This document shows, one piece after another, positions 33,965-43,248 of a stretch of 58,296 nucleotides of DNA. This DNA comes from Legionellales bacterium (GTDB taxonomy: Bacteria; Pseudomonadota; Gammaproteobacteria; Legionellales; Legionellaceae), in the NCBI GenBank assembly GCA_027449905.1, contig DAIDKT010000099.1:1-58296 (forward strand), in the 5' to 3' direction. The notes beneath the pieces are model-generated. The model did not search any database. It saw nothing but the letters and a program-made list of their open reading frames with translations, and was not told the origin of the DNA. Positions within the stretch are counted from its first letter, which is position 1. Each line of letters opens with the position of its first letter. The translations under genes were made by a program, and so were the position numbers.

Positions 33965-35655
33965 GCTAAAGTAACCCCTGCTTGGGTACCCCAAGTGTCT
34001 TTCAAATCCACAACTCGATAAAATTGGGCGACATCACCGTGCGGATCAACTGCGTGAATTCGATAATAACCTAAACGCTCAAATTGAAAAACTTCATTTA
34101 TCGGTTGCTTAGCCATCGCTGGTTCACAATAAATTTGGACAATCTGCAATGAGTTTTGATTTAAAAACCGCATAAAATTCTCTTCACGACCCGGGTTTGG
34201 ATCATGAAATAAACGATCAAATTGATATGCGCTGGCTCTATGCGCTTGTGCGACGGATACCCAGTGAATCACCCCTTTCACTTTTCTATCTGCGGGGGAT
34301 TTTCCTAATGTCGCTTCATCATAGGTACAACGTAATTCAACGACCTCGCCAGATTGGTCACGAATCACCTCATGACAACGGATCACATAAGCATGACGCA
34401 AACGAACCTCATTGCCAGGTGACAGCCTAAAATATTTTTTAGGTGGGTTTTCCATAAAATCTTGCCGTTCAATGTACAACTCTTTAGAAAAAGGCAAAAT
34501 GCGCGTGGGAGAATTGGGATCTTGTGGATAAAAAGCCGCGATTAGTTGTTCAACTTGATCATCCGGATAGTTTTCTAGTACCACTTTGATAGGATCAAAG
34601 ACAGCCAAAGCGCGCTTGGCAGTTTGATTGAGCTCATCCCGGACACAAGTTTCTAAGACCGACATATCAATGACCGAGTCGCTGCGAGAAATACCAATCA
34701 TCGCGCAAAATTGTCGAATTGCCGCAGGCGGGTAGCCTCGATTTCGCATACCTCGAATCGTCGGTAAACGCGGATCATCCCACCCGCTGACACACTTATT
34801 TTCTACCAACTCACGTAACTTGCGCTTGCTGGTGACTGTGTGTGACAAATTTAAACGTGCAAACTCAGTCTGAATTGGGTGAGCGGGCACCGGTAGATGC
34901 TGAAGAAACCAGTCATATAGTGGCCGATGATCTTGAAATTCAAGTGTACATAAGGAGTGAGTAATGTGCTCTAACGCATCCGAAATCGGATGGGCATAAT
35001 CATACATAGGATAGATGCACCACGCATCACCGGTTCTTTGATGACTGGTATGTCGAATGCGATATAAGACCGGATCACGCATATTGATATTGCCTGAATT
35101 CATATCAATGCGTGCACGCAAAACATGGGAGCCATCGGCAAACTCGCCTGCTTTCATTCGGGCAAACAAGGATAAACTCTCAGATATCGGGCGATTGCGA
35201 TAGGGACTTTCATGACCAGGCTCTTGTAGGGTCCCGCGATATGCCCGTATTTCTTCCATAGATAGGCTATCGACATAAGCCAAGCCTTGCTCGATCAACC
35301 GCACCGCATAATCATACAAAACCTGATAGTAATCAGACGAGTAAGTCTCATCACACCAGTTAAACCCGAGCCATTGCACATCTTCGCGAATAGCCTGAAC
35401 AAATTCTTCTTCTTCTTTCAATGGGTTGGTATCATCAAAACGAAGATAACAACGGCCCGCATAGTCAATAGCCAATCCAAAATTAAGACAGATTGATTTG
35501 GCATGACCGATATGCAAATATCCATTTGGCTCTGGTGGAAAACGCGTAATCGGTGTTTGATATTTGCCATTGGCTAAATCCTGGGTGATGATTTGCTCAA
35601 TAAAATTTAAAGGTTTAGGCGCATCAATTGGTTTTTTTTTGATTTCAGTCATCAT
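33958..35655 (-). CDS. glnS: Glutaminyl-tRNA synthetase
   Basis: A class I synthetase of 565 residues charging tRNA-Gln. It has the HIGH motif in [17 protein letters not shown], the catalytic core [13 protein letters not shown], and a KMSKS variant reading TVTSKRKL where E. coli has VMSKRKL. C-terminal beta-barrel anticodon-binding sequence follows. Its presence means glutamine is attached directly, not only through the GatCAB route. The start (35655 or the next ATG at 35652) lies three bases after the truA stop. Confidence 0.97.
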   Translation of the reverse strand: MMTEIKKKPIDAPKPLNFIEQIITQDLANGKYQTPITRFPPEPNGYLHIGHAKSICLNFGLAIDYAGRCYLRFDDTNPLKEEEEFVQAIREDVQWLGFNWCDETYSSDYYQVLYDYAVRLIEQGLAYVDSLSMEEIRAYRGTLQEPGHESPYRNRPISESLSLFARMKAGEFADGSHVLRARIDMNSGNINMRDPVLYRIRHTSHQRTGDAWCIYPMYDYAHPISDALEHITHSLCTLEFQDHRPLYDWFLQHLPVPAHPIQTEFARLNLSHTVTSKRKLRELVENKCVSGWDDPRLPTIRGMRNRGYPPAAIRQFCAMIGISRSDSVIDMSVLETCVRDELNQTAKRALAVFDPIKVVLENYPDDQVEQLIAAFYPQDPNSPTRILPFSKELYIERQDFMENPPKKYFRLSPGNEVRLRHAYVIRCHEVIRDQSGEVVELRCTYDEATLGKSPADRKVKGVIHWVSVAQAHRASAYQFDRLFHDPNPGREENFMRFLNQNSLQIVQIYCEPAMAKQPINEVFQFERLGYYRIHAVDPHGDVAQFYRVVDLKDTWGTQAGVTLAC

Positions 35656-35658
35656 GAT

Positions 35659-36441
35659 TTAGATCCAGAAAATAGGTTCAGAAGCGCTCCGGAGTATACC
35701 AAATTCCTCTGGGTAGGTCACACCAATTAGATACAAACCCGATGCCGGGGCGGTTTCAGCCCCCTGTTTTCGATCTTTTGCTATCAAAACATCTTGAACC
35801 CACTCTACGGGTTTGCGCTCTGAGCCAACTGCCATCAAAACACCAGCGATATTTCTGACCATGTGGTGCAAAAAAGCATTACCATGCACATCGATTGCGA
35901 TATAGTCATGAAAACGCCTGACATTGAGACTCATGATTCGCCGCATCGGTGTTTTTGATTGACATTCAACGGAACGAAAAGAAGTGAAATCGTGCTCACC
36001 AACGAGGTATTGAGCAGCATCATGCATCAACTGCGCATCTAATTGTCGGTATTGCCATGTTACATTTACCCGCATCAAAACCGGTCTTATGGATGTATTT
36101 TGAATGATGTAACGGTATTGCCTTGCGGTTGCTGAATAACGAGCATGAAAGTTGTCTGGCACCTCTTTACCGAAGCGAACACACATGTCTTTGGGTAAAA
36201 AAGAATTAACACCATAAACCCACGATCGAATACTGCGTGTATTATCCGACTCAAAATGAATAACTTGATGAGTGGCATGCACCCCCGTATCCGTTCTGCC
36301 AGCACAAACAATGCTGACCTCATGATTGGCAATCTGACTCAATGCGTGCTCAAGGGTGGCTTGAACAGTCCGCAATCCAGTCTGCGCTTGCCAACCGTGA
36401 TATTGGCTGCCATCATATTCAACTATCAGGGCAACACGCAT
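35659..36441 (-). CDS. truA: tRNA pseudouridine(38-40) synthase
   Basis: TruA modifies uridines 38-40 in the anticodon arm of tRNAs. The 260-residue protein begins RVALIVEYDGSQYHGWQ and has the catalytic aspartate motif AGRTDTGVHA, then ATARQYRY and NAFLHHMVRNIAG. Length fits E. coli TruA (270). It is the first gene of the truA-glnS-cysS operon; a 144-bp mobile repeat lies about 70 bases upstream of its start. Confidence 0.97.
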   Translation of the reverse strand: MRVALIVEYDGSQYHGWQAQTGLRTVQATLEHALSQIANHEVSIVCAGRTDTGVHATHQVIHFESDNTRSIRSWVYGVNSFLPKDMCVRFGKEVPDNFHARYSATARQYRYIIQNTSIRPVLMRVNVTWQYRQLDAQLMHDAAQYLVGEHDFTSFRSVECQSKTPMRRIMSLNVRRFHDYIAIDVHGNAFLHHMVRNIAGVLMAVGSERKPVEWVQDVLIAKDRKQGAETAPASGLYLIGVTYPEEFGILRSASEPIFWI

Positions 36442-36511
36442 AAGTAAATCCCACTAAAATGCCCAATGTATACAATTACCACTGTTTTGTCTATACTCCG
36501 TTGTCAAGCCT

Positions 36512-36655
36512 CTTTGTACACGACAAAAAATAAAAGGCTAGAAATTTGTCGTCCCCGCGAAGGCGGGGATCTATGCTGGTAGCTGCATTATGCCACACAA
36601 AAAATAGATTCCCGCCTGCGCGGGAAAGACAGTATCATTTTTGTCGTGTACAAAG
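36512..36655. mobile_element. 144-bp MITE with 9-bp target duplication, copy A
   Basis: Perfect terminal inverted repeats CTTTGTACACGACAAAAA and its complement bound the element. GTCAAGCCT occurs immediately before (36503-36511) and immediately after (36656-36664), a clean 9-bp target-site duplication. Inside are two hairpins, CCCCGCGAAGGCGGGG and CCCGCCTGCGCGGG, flanking GCTGGTAGCTGCATTATG. There is no coding capacity. It sits between the divergent truA and folD genes and may affect their promoters. Confidence 0.92.
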
Positions 36656-36719
36656 GTCAAGCCTCTAATAAATATCATGTTTCTGAGTAGATACAGAAAA
36701 TCAACATCTGGGTAGCGAT

Positions 36720-37571
36720 ATGACCGCATCAATCATCAACGGTAAGCCTGTCGCAACGGCCATTAAACAAAAAATTCAACAACAAGTTGAGGCGTCAATC
36801 CGTAAGAATTGCCGCCCCCCCGGACTTGCTGTCATCTTGTTAGGGGAGGATCACGCCTCAACCATTTATGTGAATGCAAAACGTCGGGCATGTCTTGAGG
36901 TTGGCTTTCAGTCGTTCGCCCACAATCTCCCTGTCCATACAACCGAAAAAGAGCTGTTGTTTCTCATCGATAAACTCAATCATGATCATGAAGTCGATGG
37001 AATTTTAGTCCAGCTCCCCTTGCCTGCACACATTGACAAAAATACAGTAATTGAACATATCAGTCCGCATAAGGATGTTGATGGTTTTCATCCTTATAAT
37101 TTTGGAAGACTTGCGCAAGGCAATCCAACCTTAAGGCCCTGCACACCTTATGGAGTCATTAGATTGCTGGCGCATTATCAATTGGCAGTTGAAGGAAAAA
37201 ATGTCGTTGTTATCGGGGCTTCTAATATTGTTGGCCGGCCGATGTCGCTTGAGTTTTTACTGGCGAAAGCAACGGTGACTGTTTGTCACAAACAGACAAG
37301 CCAACTGGAGTCTTATGTTAGAACGGCTGATATCATCGTCAGTGCAACGGGTGTCCGTCACATCGTTGATATTGACTGGTTAAATAAAGAACAAATTATA
37401 ATTGATATCGGCATGCACCGTTTACACGACAACACCGTGTGTGGCGATCTTGATTTTCACCAAGCAAAACATCAAGTAGCGTGGATAACACCAGTGCCAG
37501 GTGGCGTTGGCCCGATGACGATCGCCATGTTATTAGAAAACACGATGTCTATATATACCCATTCTACCTGA
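36720..37571 (+). CDS. folD: Bifunctional methylene-THF dehydrogenase/methenyl-THF cyclohydrolase
   Basis: FolD interconverts 5,10-methylene- and 10-formyl-tetrahydrofolate, supplying one-carbon units for purines and fMet. The 283-residue protein has the catalytic lysine in STIYVNAKRRA, VDGILVQLPLP, KDVDGFHPYN, the NADP motif VVVIGASNIVGRPMS and the C-terminal TPVPGGVGPMT. The ATG at 36720 has GGGT eight bases upstream. Confidence 0.97.
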   Translation: MTASIINGKPVATAIKQKIQQQVEASIRKNCRPPGLAVILLGEDHASTIYVNAKRRACLEVGFQSFAHNLPVHTTEKELLFLIDKLNHDHEVDGILVQLPLPAHIDKNTVIEHISPHKDVDGFHPYNFGRLAQGNPTLRPCTPYGVIRLLAHYQLAVEGKNVVVIGASNIVGRPMSLEFLLAKATVTVCHKQTSQLESYVRTADIIVSATGVRHIVDIDWLNKEQIIIDIGMHRLHDNTVCGDLDFHQAKHQVAWITPVPGGVGPMTIAMLLENTMSIYTHST

Positions 37572-37589
37572 ATGGTATTGCTTAACTAA

Positions 37590-37985
37590 TTACATTCCGC
37601 AACCAGTTGATGAAGCGCAGCAAGAACGGCCAATCACCAATGCGCCAAAACTTCCTAAAACAAACAGCAAACCGACAATAGCCGCAGCTGGGCTGCCACC
37701 ACTACAGCAGAGTAAAATAATACCAACCGCCAAGATCGTGCCAGCAGCAAGCTCCCATGCATTGTTTTTAATAAAATTGTAGGATTTTCTTTTTACCGTA
37801 TCTAAGCCGTGAAAAAAGGAAGACTGTTTTGTAGAAATAGAAACTGATGGTGTAGGGCCTTTACTCAAATCACTAGGTGTAGTCTTTCTTGAAACTAACT
37901 CTTGGTCATTATTCGCCCAACTAGGATTTTCACCTGCCCGGTCAGCTGATTGATTACTATGTTTTTTTTCCGTTGGATCATTCAT
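37590..37985 (-). CDS. Small Cys-containing membrane protein, unknown
   Basis: A 131-residue protein of unknown function: a polar Ser/Thr/Asn-rich N-terminal half (residues 1-75) then two close hydrophobic helices (LAAGTILAVGIILLCC and AAIVGLLFVLGSFGALVIG) and a Cys-rich end (RSCCASSTGCGM). Seven cysteines in the last 40 residues suggest lipidation, metal or disulfide roles, none provable. AGGA precedes the ATG. The layout, a polar head plus a terminal hairpin, resembles many Legionella membrane-directed proteins of unknown role. Confidence 0.75.
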   Translation of the reverse strand: MNDPTEKKHSNQSADRAGENPSWANNDQELVSRKTTPSDLSKGPTPSVSISTKQSSFFHGLDTVKRKSYNFIKNNAWELAAGTILAVGIILLCCSGGSPAAAIVGLLFVLGSFGALVIGRSCCASSTGCGM

Positions 37986-38052
37986 TTTCTATTCCTGCTA
38001 TAAACAAAGGGTCTCATTGTACAGGAATTAATATGTTTGATCAAGATTATCA

Positions 38053-38262
38053 TTATTTATCAACGATTTCCCAATCAAAGTCGTCATCCAATTCACCTTC
38101 ATAATCCTCTAATTCGTTCTTCAAACGCTTTCGTTCCATCCGTTCTTCGAGTTTACGTCGAACATCTTTTTGATGTTCGGATATATCAATATCATAATCT
38201 TCATTTTCAAAACTGTAATCAACTTGTTGACTGTTCTCATCAAATTCAATATGCAAGCCCAT
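38053..38262 (-). CDS. Small acidic protein, PA3496-like
   Basis: A 69-residue highly charged protein with a strong ribosome site (AGGAG seven bases before the ATG). The middle DVRRKLEERMERKRLKNELE resembles the PA3496 family of small gammaproteobacterial proteins (pattern RRxLExxxExxRL followed by acidic residues), which has no assigned function. The similarity is by eye. No partner genes are adjacent apart from the membrane protein downstream on the same strand. Confidence 0.7.
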   Translation of the reverse strand: MGLHIEFDENSQQVDYSFENEDYDIDISEHQKDVRRKLEERMERKRLKNELEDYEGELDDDFDWEIVDK

Positions 38263-38444
38263 GATCAGCTCCTGATTTCGTTTGCCTGTTTATTAGTGCC
38301 GCACTTCATCAAAAAAACCATCTGACTTAAGTATAGATTATTTTTTAGAAATAATGAGCACGTCGGGGTTGAAGTGCGAATAATTGAAAAATAAGATATA
38401 CTGCGCGCGCCTACAAACTCTAAAAAATTTCATGAGAGACCACC

Positions 38445-39269
38445 ATGCTCAGCTATCAACACGCCTACCACGCCGGGTGTTTTGCCGATGTAATCAAACA
38501 TGCTTTGTTAACCCACATGCTTGAATACATGATTATAAAAGACAAGCCTTTGTTTTATTTAGAAACACATGCAGGGCGTGGTCTTTATGACATTCACGAC
38601 AAGCATGCCACCAAAACAGGTGAGGCCGCTTCAGGCATTGAATTACTTTGGGCCATCCGTCATGAATTGCCACCTATTTTTTCAAGGTATATTCAGATAA
38701 TTGAGCACTATAATCAACCAGCATCTTTGCGTTATTATCCTGGTTCGCCGGCATTTGCAATCAATGTGCTTCGAAGCTGTGATCGACTATTTTTTTGTGA
38801 ATTACATCCTGGTGAATTTGAGCATCTTGAGACTTTACCGCACCAAGGTAAACGCGTTTTTTGTAGTCCCAGAGATGGTATTGAGCAATTGGCGGCTCAA
38901 TTACCACCGCCTGAACACCGAGGCTTCGTGATGATTGATCCATCATATGAATTAAAATCAGAGTATCGAACGATTGCAGAATCCATTCAAAAAGCTTACC
39001 GGCATTTTTCTAACGGTATATTTTGCTTATGGTATCCATTAATTGACAAAAAGCTACACGGGCAATTGATGAGAGGTTTAACTGCCATTGAAGCAACAAA
39101 TCAACTGCAAGTTGAGTTTTATCTCACTCAAAAACCACAACCCGGCATGCATGGATGCGGATTGTGGATCATCAATCCGCCCTTTTCGCTCAAAGCCGAA
39201 TTAAAAGCAGCCTGCGATGTCTTTAAAAAAATATTTAATCCGGGCCAATCAAGTTATTTGATCAAGTGA
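38445..39269 (+). CDS. rlmJ: 23S rRNA (adenine(2030)-N6)-methyltransferase
   Basis: RlmJ methylates A2030 of 23S rRNA using S-adenosylmethionine. The 274-residue protein starts MLSYQHAYHAGCFADVIKH (as YQHAYHAGCFADV), has the SAM region YLETHAGRGLYD and the catalytic motif IDPSYE in place of the common DPPY, then GIFCLWYPL. Length matches E. coli RlmJ (280). GAGAGA precedes the start. Confidence 0.95.
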   Translation: MLSYQHAYHAGCFADVIKHALLTHMLEYMIIKDKPLFYLETHAGRGLYDIHDKHATKTGEAASGIELLWAIRHELPPIFSRYIQIIEHYNQPASLRYYPGSPAFAINVLRSCDRLFFCELHPGEFEHLETLPHQGKRVFCSPRDGIEQLAAQLPPPEHRGFVMIDPSYELKSEYRTIAESIQKAYRHFSNGIFCLWYPLIDKKLHGQLMRGLTAIEATNQLQVEFYLTQKPQPGMHGCGLWIINPPFSLKAELKAACDVFKKIFNPGQSSYLIK

Positions 39270-39431
39270 TACTTTCATTAAAACGAACAAGATAATTGTT
39301 CAACACGTTGCTCAAAGCGTCAAGATGGTTGAAAAGCTAAAACAACCATTATCTACATACTGTGCGGCACCACCGTATCAATATGAGGACAAGCCAATAA
39401 CAAATCCCTATTTTACCTGGCATAGACAAAT

Positions 39432-39463
39432 ACAAAGCAACAAAGCAACAAAGCAACAAAGCA
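39432..39463. repeat. Four copies of an 8-bp unit (ACAAAGCA)
   Basis: ACAAAGCA is repeated four times without interruption in the 289-base gap between the convergent rlmJ and ferritin-like genes. Nothing else was identified in this gap apart from AT-rich sequence. The place, downstream of both genes, makes a phase-variable promoter unlikely. Confidence 0.85.
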
Positions 39464-39558
39464 AGTGATTATAGGTTACCATGCAGCATAAAATGTTTAA
39501 AAAAATTCATTTTTCATGTTATTGGGATCCTTCGATGAGCCCAAAAACAATACCCGCT

Positions 39559-40089
39559 TTAGGCCAACAGATCAGACAAATCATCCGCATGATCTTCTTC
39601 GTCTTTTAAAATCTTTTCTAACATGCGTCGGGTGGTCGGATCTGATGAGCCAAACCATTCAATTAATTTGCGATAGATCATAATTGCAACCCGTTCTTCA
39701 ATAAGGTTGTCTTTAATTAATTCATGAATATCCCCGCCGCCATGATAACCGGTGGTTGTTCTTTCATTAATCGTAGCAGGGTTGAAATCTGGGTTGCCGC
39801 CTAATTGATTAATCCGCTCGGCAATCAGCATCATGTGATGTTCCTCATCATGAGCATGCTCTTTGAATTCAGCTGCTACTTGTGGGCAATCGATTCCTTT
39901 GGCAATGATTTGATGATGTCGATATCTTAACACACACATAATTTCAGTAGCCAACGCAACATTCAAATGTTTACATGCCTCAGCAACATCCAAACCATAA
40001 TCGGTAGTTACCGCGCCCTGCATGATTGATTCACGCGCTTGGTGTTGAATATCTTGCAGATTGAAAACTTTGCTGGATTTATGCGCCAT
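39559..40089 (-). CDS. Ferritin-like/bacterioferritin-family protein
   Basis: A 176-residue four-helix ferritin-like protein. Candidate di-iron ligands are Glu in LATEIMCVLRYRHH, the Glu and His of HAHDEEHHMMLIAERI, Glu in NLIEERVAIMIYR and the final KDEEDHADDL. It resembles the Dps-like bacterioferritin proteins (COG2193) more than classic heme bacterioferritin, since no clear heme-ligand Met is seen. Likely role: iron storage or protection from peroxide. GGGGG precedes the start; a 144-bp mobile repeat lies about 58 bases upstream. Confidence 0.85.
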   Translation of the reverse strand: MAHKSSKVFNLQDIQHQARESIMQGAVTTDYGLDVAEACKHLNVALATEIMCVLRYRHHQIIAKGIDCPQVAAEFKEHAHDEEHHMMLIAERINQLGGNPDFNPATINERTTTGYHGGGDIHELIKDNLIEERVAIMIYRKLIEWFGSSDPTTRRMLEKILKDEEDHADDLSDLLA

Positions 40090-40147
40090 TTTTTCCCCCT
40101 TTCGCTATTCCATTCTTGCTATGCATCAGTTCATTGTTCAAACACAC

Positions 40148-40291
40148 CTTTGTACACGACAAAAATGATACTGTCTTTCCCGCGAAGGCGGGAATCTATT
40201 TTTTGTGTGGCATAATGCAGCTACCAGCATAGATCCCCGCCTGCGCGGGGACGACAAATTTCTAGCCTTTTATTTTTTGTCGTGTACAAAG
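40148..40291. mobile_element. 144-bp MITE with 9-bp target duplication, copy B
   Basis: Same length and ends as the copy at 36512-36655 but in reverse orientation. It is flanked by CAAACACAC (40139-40147) and CAAACACAT (40292-40300), a 9-bp duplication with one mismatch. The reverse complement of copy A and this copy differ at only two visible positions, both inside the two GC-rich hairpins. It separates the ferritin-like gene from mltD. Confidence 0.92.
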
Positions 40292-40368
40292 CAAACACAT
40301 AACAAAGTATAGACCATCATGGGGATTATTTAGTACACTGGTATTCTTTTTTTCTATCGGTCGATATA

Positions 40369-41793
40369 TTGAATTTTAAACCAGGTCTTTTTACCTTTTA
40401 TTTATTATTGTTTTTTTGCGCACTAGCTGGGCCATATTCCAATGCATATTCATCTCAAAATATATGGGATGTGATGCGTCATCAATTTGCTCTCAATCAT
40501 GAAGTCACACAACCCGAAGTGCAAAACCAGGTGCGCTGGTTAATCAGCCACCCGAGTTACATTCAACAGTTGGCGCGTTCTGAACCATATATTTACCATA
40601 TTTTAACTGAAATCAGAAAACGAAACATGCCTGGCGAAGTTGCTTTAATTCCGATGATTGAAAGCGCTTACGATCCATTTGCATACTCTGGCGCAGGTGC
40701 TGCAGGACTTTGGCAGTTGATGCCAGGAACTGGAACCGATTTAGGGTTAAAACAAGATTGGTGGTACGATGGCAGGCGAAGCATTGGACCTTCTACAAAT
40801 GCCGCATTGAGTTATTTGTTGTATTTACACAACTTTTTTGAAGGTAATTGGATCTTAGCTTTTGCCGCTTATGATTCAGGTGAAGGTACCATGGCTCGCA
40901 TCATTAAAAATAGTGACCAACGCATCAAGGGCATTAATTTCTGGTCACTACCCGTTCCGACCGAGACCAAAGCGTATGTTCCTCGTTTACTGGCACTGGC
41001 CGAGATTATCCAAAATCCTCATCGATATCACATTCAATTACCAGACATTCCTCATGTACCTTATTTTGAAGAAGTGAATATCGGCAGTCAAATTGATCTT
41101 GACCATGCTGCCAAATTAGCTGGCATTTCTTATCGTGATTTAATTAAATTAAATCCTGGCTTTAACCGATGGGCAACCGCGCCTTATCGCCCATACAAAT
41201 TACTCATTCCCGCAAATAAAGTTGAAAGTTTTAATCGTAATTTAGCAAACTTACCCTACGATCAACGCGTCAGTTGGACTCGTCATCAAGTGAGTGCGGG
41301 TGATAATTTACAGCTGATTGCGAAACAGTATCATACCACTGCCCATTTAATTAAAGAGCTCAACCAGTTAAAATCCAATTCGATTCAAAAAGGACAATAT
41401 GTACTAATTCCTAGCCATGATAAAACGGTAAAACGATCAGACCCGCCGCCAACCGCGCGGCAAGTCTTCCATTTTACTGCGCCCCAGCAATTCAAAATGA
41501 TTCACATTGTCGAAAAGCGTGATTCATATCTTGTTTTAGCGAAAAAGTATGCTGTTACAAGCGATCAAATTAGAATGTGGAATAAATTAAAGCCTGCGAG
41601 CAAATTAAGGTTGGGCCAGCCATTGATCATATGGAGAACGATACAAGCACCGAAGCAATATGTTATTCACCCTGGAGATAGCTTAGAGCTGATTGCCAAA
41701 CAACATCATACCGAAGTAAGTACGCTGCGTCGGCTAAATCCGAATTTAAACCGCCATCAACTCAAATCCGGGCAAACGATTCGTGTGAGTTAG
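40369..41793 (+). CDS. mltD: Membrane-bound lytic murein transglycosylase D
   Basis: MltD cleaves peptidoglycan glycan strands, releasing anhydromuropeptides that AmpG (44620-45885) would recycle. The 474-residue protein has a signal sequence, a family 1 transglycosylase domain with catalytic Glu in IPMIESAYDPFA, then AAGLWQLMPGTG and NWILAFAAYDSGEG, and three LysM domains at about residues 305-348, 380-423 and 430-473. No lipobox is seen. The start is a TTG at 40369, as no ATG is suitably placed. Confidence 0.95.
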   Translation: MNFKPGLFTFYLLLFFCALAGPYSNAYSSQNIWDVMRHQFALNHEVTQPEVQNQVRWLISHPSYIQQLARSEPYIYHILTEIRKRNMPGEVALIPMIESAYDPFAYSGAGAAGLWQLMPGTGTDLGLKQDWWYDGRRSIGPSTNAALSYLLYLHNFFEGNWILAFAAYDSGEGTMARIIKNSDQRIKGINFWSLPVPTETKAYVPRLLALAEIIQNPHRYHIQLPDIPHVPYFEEVNIGSQIDLDHAAKLAGISYRDLIKLNPGFNRWATAPYRPYKLLIPANKVESFNRNLANLPYDQRVSWTRHQVSAGDNLQLIAKQYHTTAHLIKELNQLKSNSIQKGQYVLIPSHDKTVKRSDPPPTARQVFHFTAPQQFKMIHIVEKRDSYLVLAKKYAVTSDQIRMWNKLKPASKLRLGQPLIIWRTIQAPKQYVIHPGDSLELIAKQHHTEVSTLRRLNPNLNRHQLKSGQTIRVS

Positions 41794-41945
41794 TTCGCTT
41801 ATCAGCTTATTGTTAGACCAAGACCCAACCCACAACATGTTGATCAAATTCAAAATAGGACAGAAGGACTTCTCAGGAATATTCTGGAGAATCTCTTTAC
41901 AAACCGTTATACTAACAAAACCTGAGAATACGCTTAAAAAATGCC

Positions 41946-42491
41946 ATGAAACTATTATTTGATTTTTTTCCAATTGTACTTTTTTTTATCTGCTATAAAT
42001 TTTTTGGAATTTATTATGCAACCGCCCTAGCCATGGCTGGCTCTGTATTTCAAGTCGTATTCCACCGACTGAAGTACCAACAGTATGAAAAGTTGCATTT
42101 GATTAGTCTCGGATTGATTTTGGTTTTAGGCGGCGCCACCCTCTTCTTTCATAATCCTTGGTTCATCAAATGGAAGCCAACTGTCATCTATTGGCTGTCA
42201 TCATTGGTGTTTTTAGGGTCTGCTTTCATTGGCGAAAAACCAATTATTCAAAAAATGATGGACGGTAATGTAGGCTTGCCAGATAAAATATGGAAAAGGT
42301 TAAATACAGCGTGGGCATGCTATTTTGTATTGATGGGTAGCCTTAATTTATATATCGCTTATCACTACGACACTGACTTTTGGGTTAATTTTAAGTTATT
42401 TGGTGGAGCGGGATTTATGCTGCTGTTTGTTCTTATTCAAGCAGTTTATTTGACCAAGCATGCCATTCAACCATCCTCGAGCAAGACGTAA
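41946..42491 (+). CDS. yciB: Septation protein A (YciB family)
   Basis: A 181-residue inner-membrane protein with five helices, matching the YciB/IspZ family by [14 protein letters not shown] at the N-terminus and [20 protein letters not shown] near the C-terminus (as [14 protein letters not shown]). YciB takes part in cell envelope and division complexes; loss of it makes septation defective in Shigella. Its TAA stop overlaps the response-regulator ATG (TAATG), implying coupling with the two-component genes. Confidence 0.94.
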   Translation: MKLLFDFFPIVLFFICYKFFGIYYATALAMAGSVFQVVFHRLKYQQYEKLHLISLGLILVLGGATLFFHNPWFIKWKPTVIYWLSSLVFLGSAFIGEKPIIQKMMDGNVGLPDKIWKRLNTAWACYFVLMGSLNLYIAYHYDTDFWVNFKLFGGAGFMLLFVLIQAVYLTKHAIQPSSSKT

Positions 42492-43150
42492 TGCGGCTAT
42501 TATTGGTTGAGGATGACGAGCTCTTAGGCGATGCTGTTAAAACCGGCTTAACCCAATTTGGCTATGTGGTTGATTGGGTCAAAGATGGGGAAGTAGCGCG
42601 CCGTGCAATTAAAAGCGAATCATTTGATCTCATTGTGTTAGATTTGGGTTTGCCAAAACTATCTGGTAGCTCACTGTTACAAAGTATGCGGCGAGATGAT
42701 AATAAAACACCCGTGATTATTTTAACCGCACGAGAATCCATAGAAGATCGTATCAAGGGTTTAGATAGCGGAGCAGATGACTATATCACGAAACCGTTTG
42801 ATTTAAATGAATTAAGTGCGCGGGTACGCGCACTCTCCAGGCGATCTCAGGGCCGAGCAGATGGTATCATTCAGTATCATCATATCACACTGAATCCGGC
42901 TGCTCATTCGGTCTTATTAGAGGGTGAACCAGTCAACGTGCCCAGACGCGAATTCGCTTTATTGTTGAAGCTGTTAGAAAATCATGGTCAAGTTTTATCT
43001 CGTGATTTGCTCATGCAGAGTATTTATGGTTGGGATGAAGATGTAGACAGCAATGCCCTAGAAGTACATATTCACAATTTACGTAAAAAATTAAACGCTA
43101 ACTTCATAAGAACAATCCGTGGCGTAGGCTACATGGTTGAAAAAAAATAG
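42491..43150 (+). CDS. OmpR-family response regulator, PmrA/QseB-like
   Basis: A 219-residue regulator: receiver domain (acidic pair VEDDELLGDA, phospho-acceptor Asp in IVLDLGLPKLSG, Lys in YITKPFDLNELSARVRAL) and a winged-helix DNA-binding domain (VPRREFALLLKLLENHG, LEVHIHNLRKKL, TIRGVGYMVE). It belongs to the PmrA/QseB subgroup. In Legionella, PmrA activates many Dot/Icm effector genes; whether this is that orthologue needs a tree. Starts on the yciB stop and is followed after 98 bases by its sensor. Confidence 0.92.
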   Translation: MRLLLVEDDELLGDAVKTGLTQFGYVVDWVKDGEVARRAIKSESFDLIVLDLGLPKLSGSSLLQSMRRDDNKTPVIILTARESIEDRIKGLDSGADDYITKPFDLNELSARVRALSRRSQGRADGIIQYHHITLNPAAHSVLLEGEPVNVPRREFALLLKLLENHGQVLSRDLLMQSIYGWDEDVDSNALEVHIHNLRKKLNANFIRTIRGVGYMVEKK

Positions 43151-43248
43151 CCACTCAAAATTCTTGAGAACGATGAGATTCGAGTGCAAATTTAGAGAAT
43201 CGGTCCAGTACAACGTATATGGTATATGTCCTTTGTCGAGAATGCTAA

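Noticed and set aside
39432..39463. Phase-variation repeat controlling a gene
   Set aside because: The 8-bp repeat lies downstream of both neighbouring convergent genes and in no coding frame or promoter.
36656..40147. Composite transposon carrying folD, rlmJ and the ferritin-like gene between the two 144-bp elements
   Set aside because: Each element has its own different 9-bp target duplication, so they inserted independently; the genes between are ordinary chromosomal genes.
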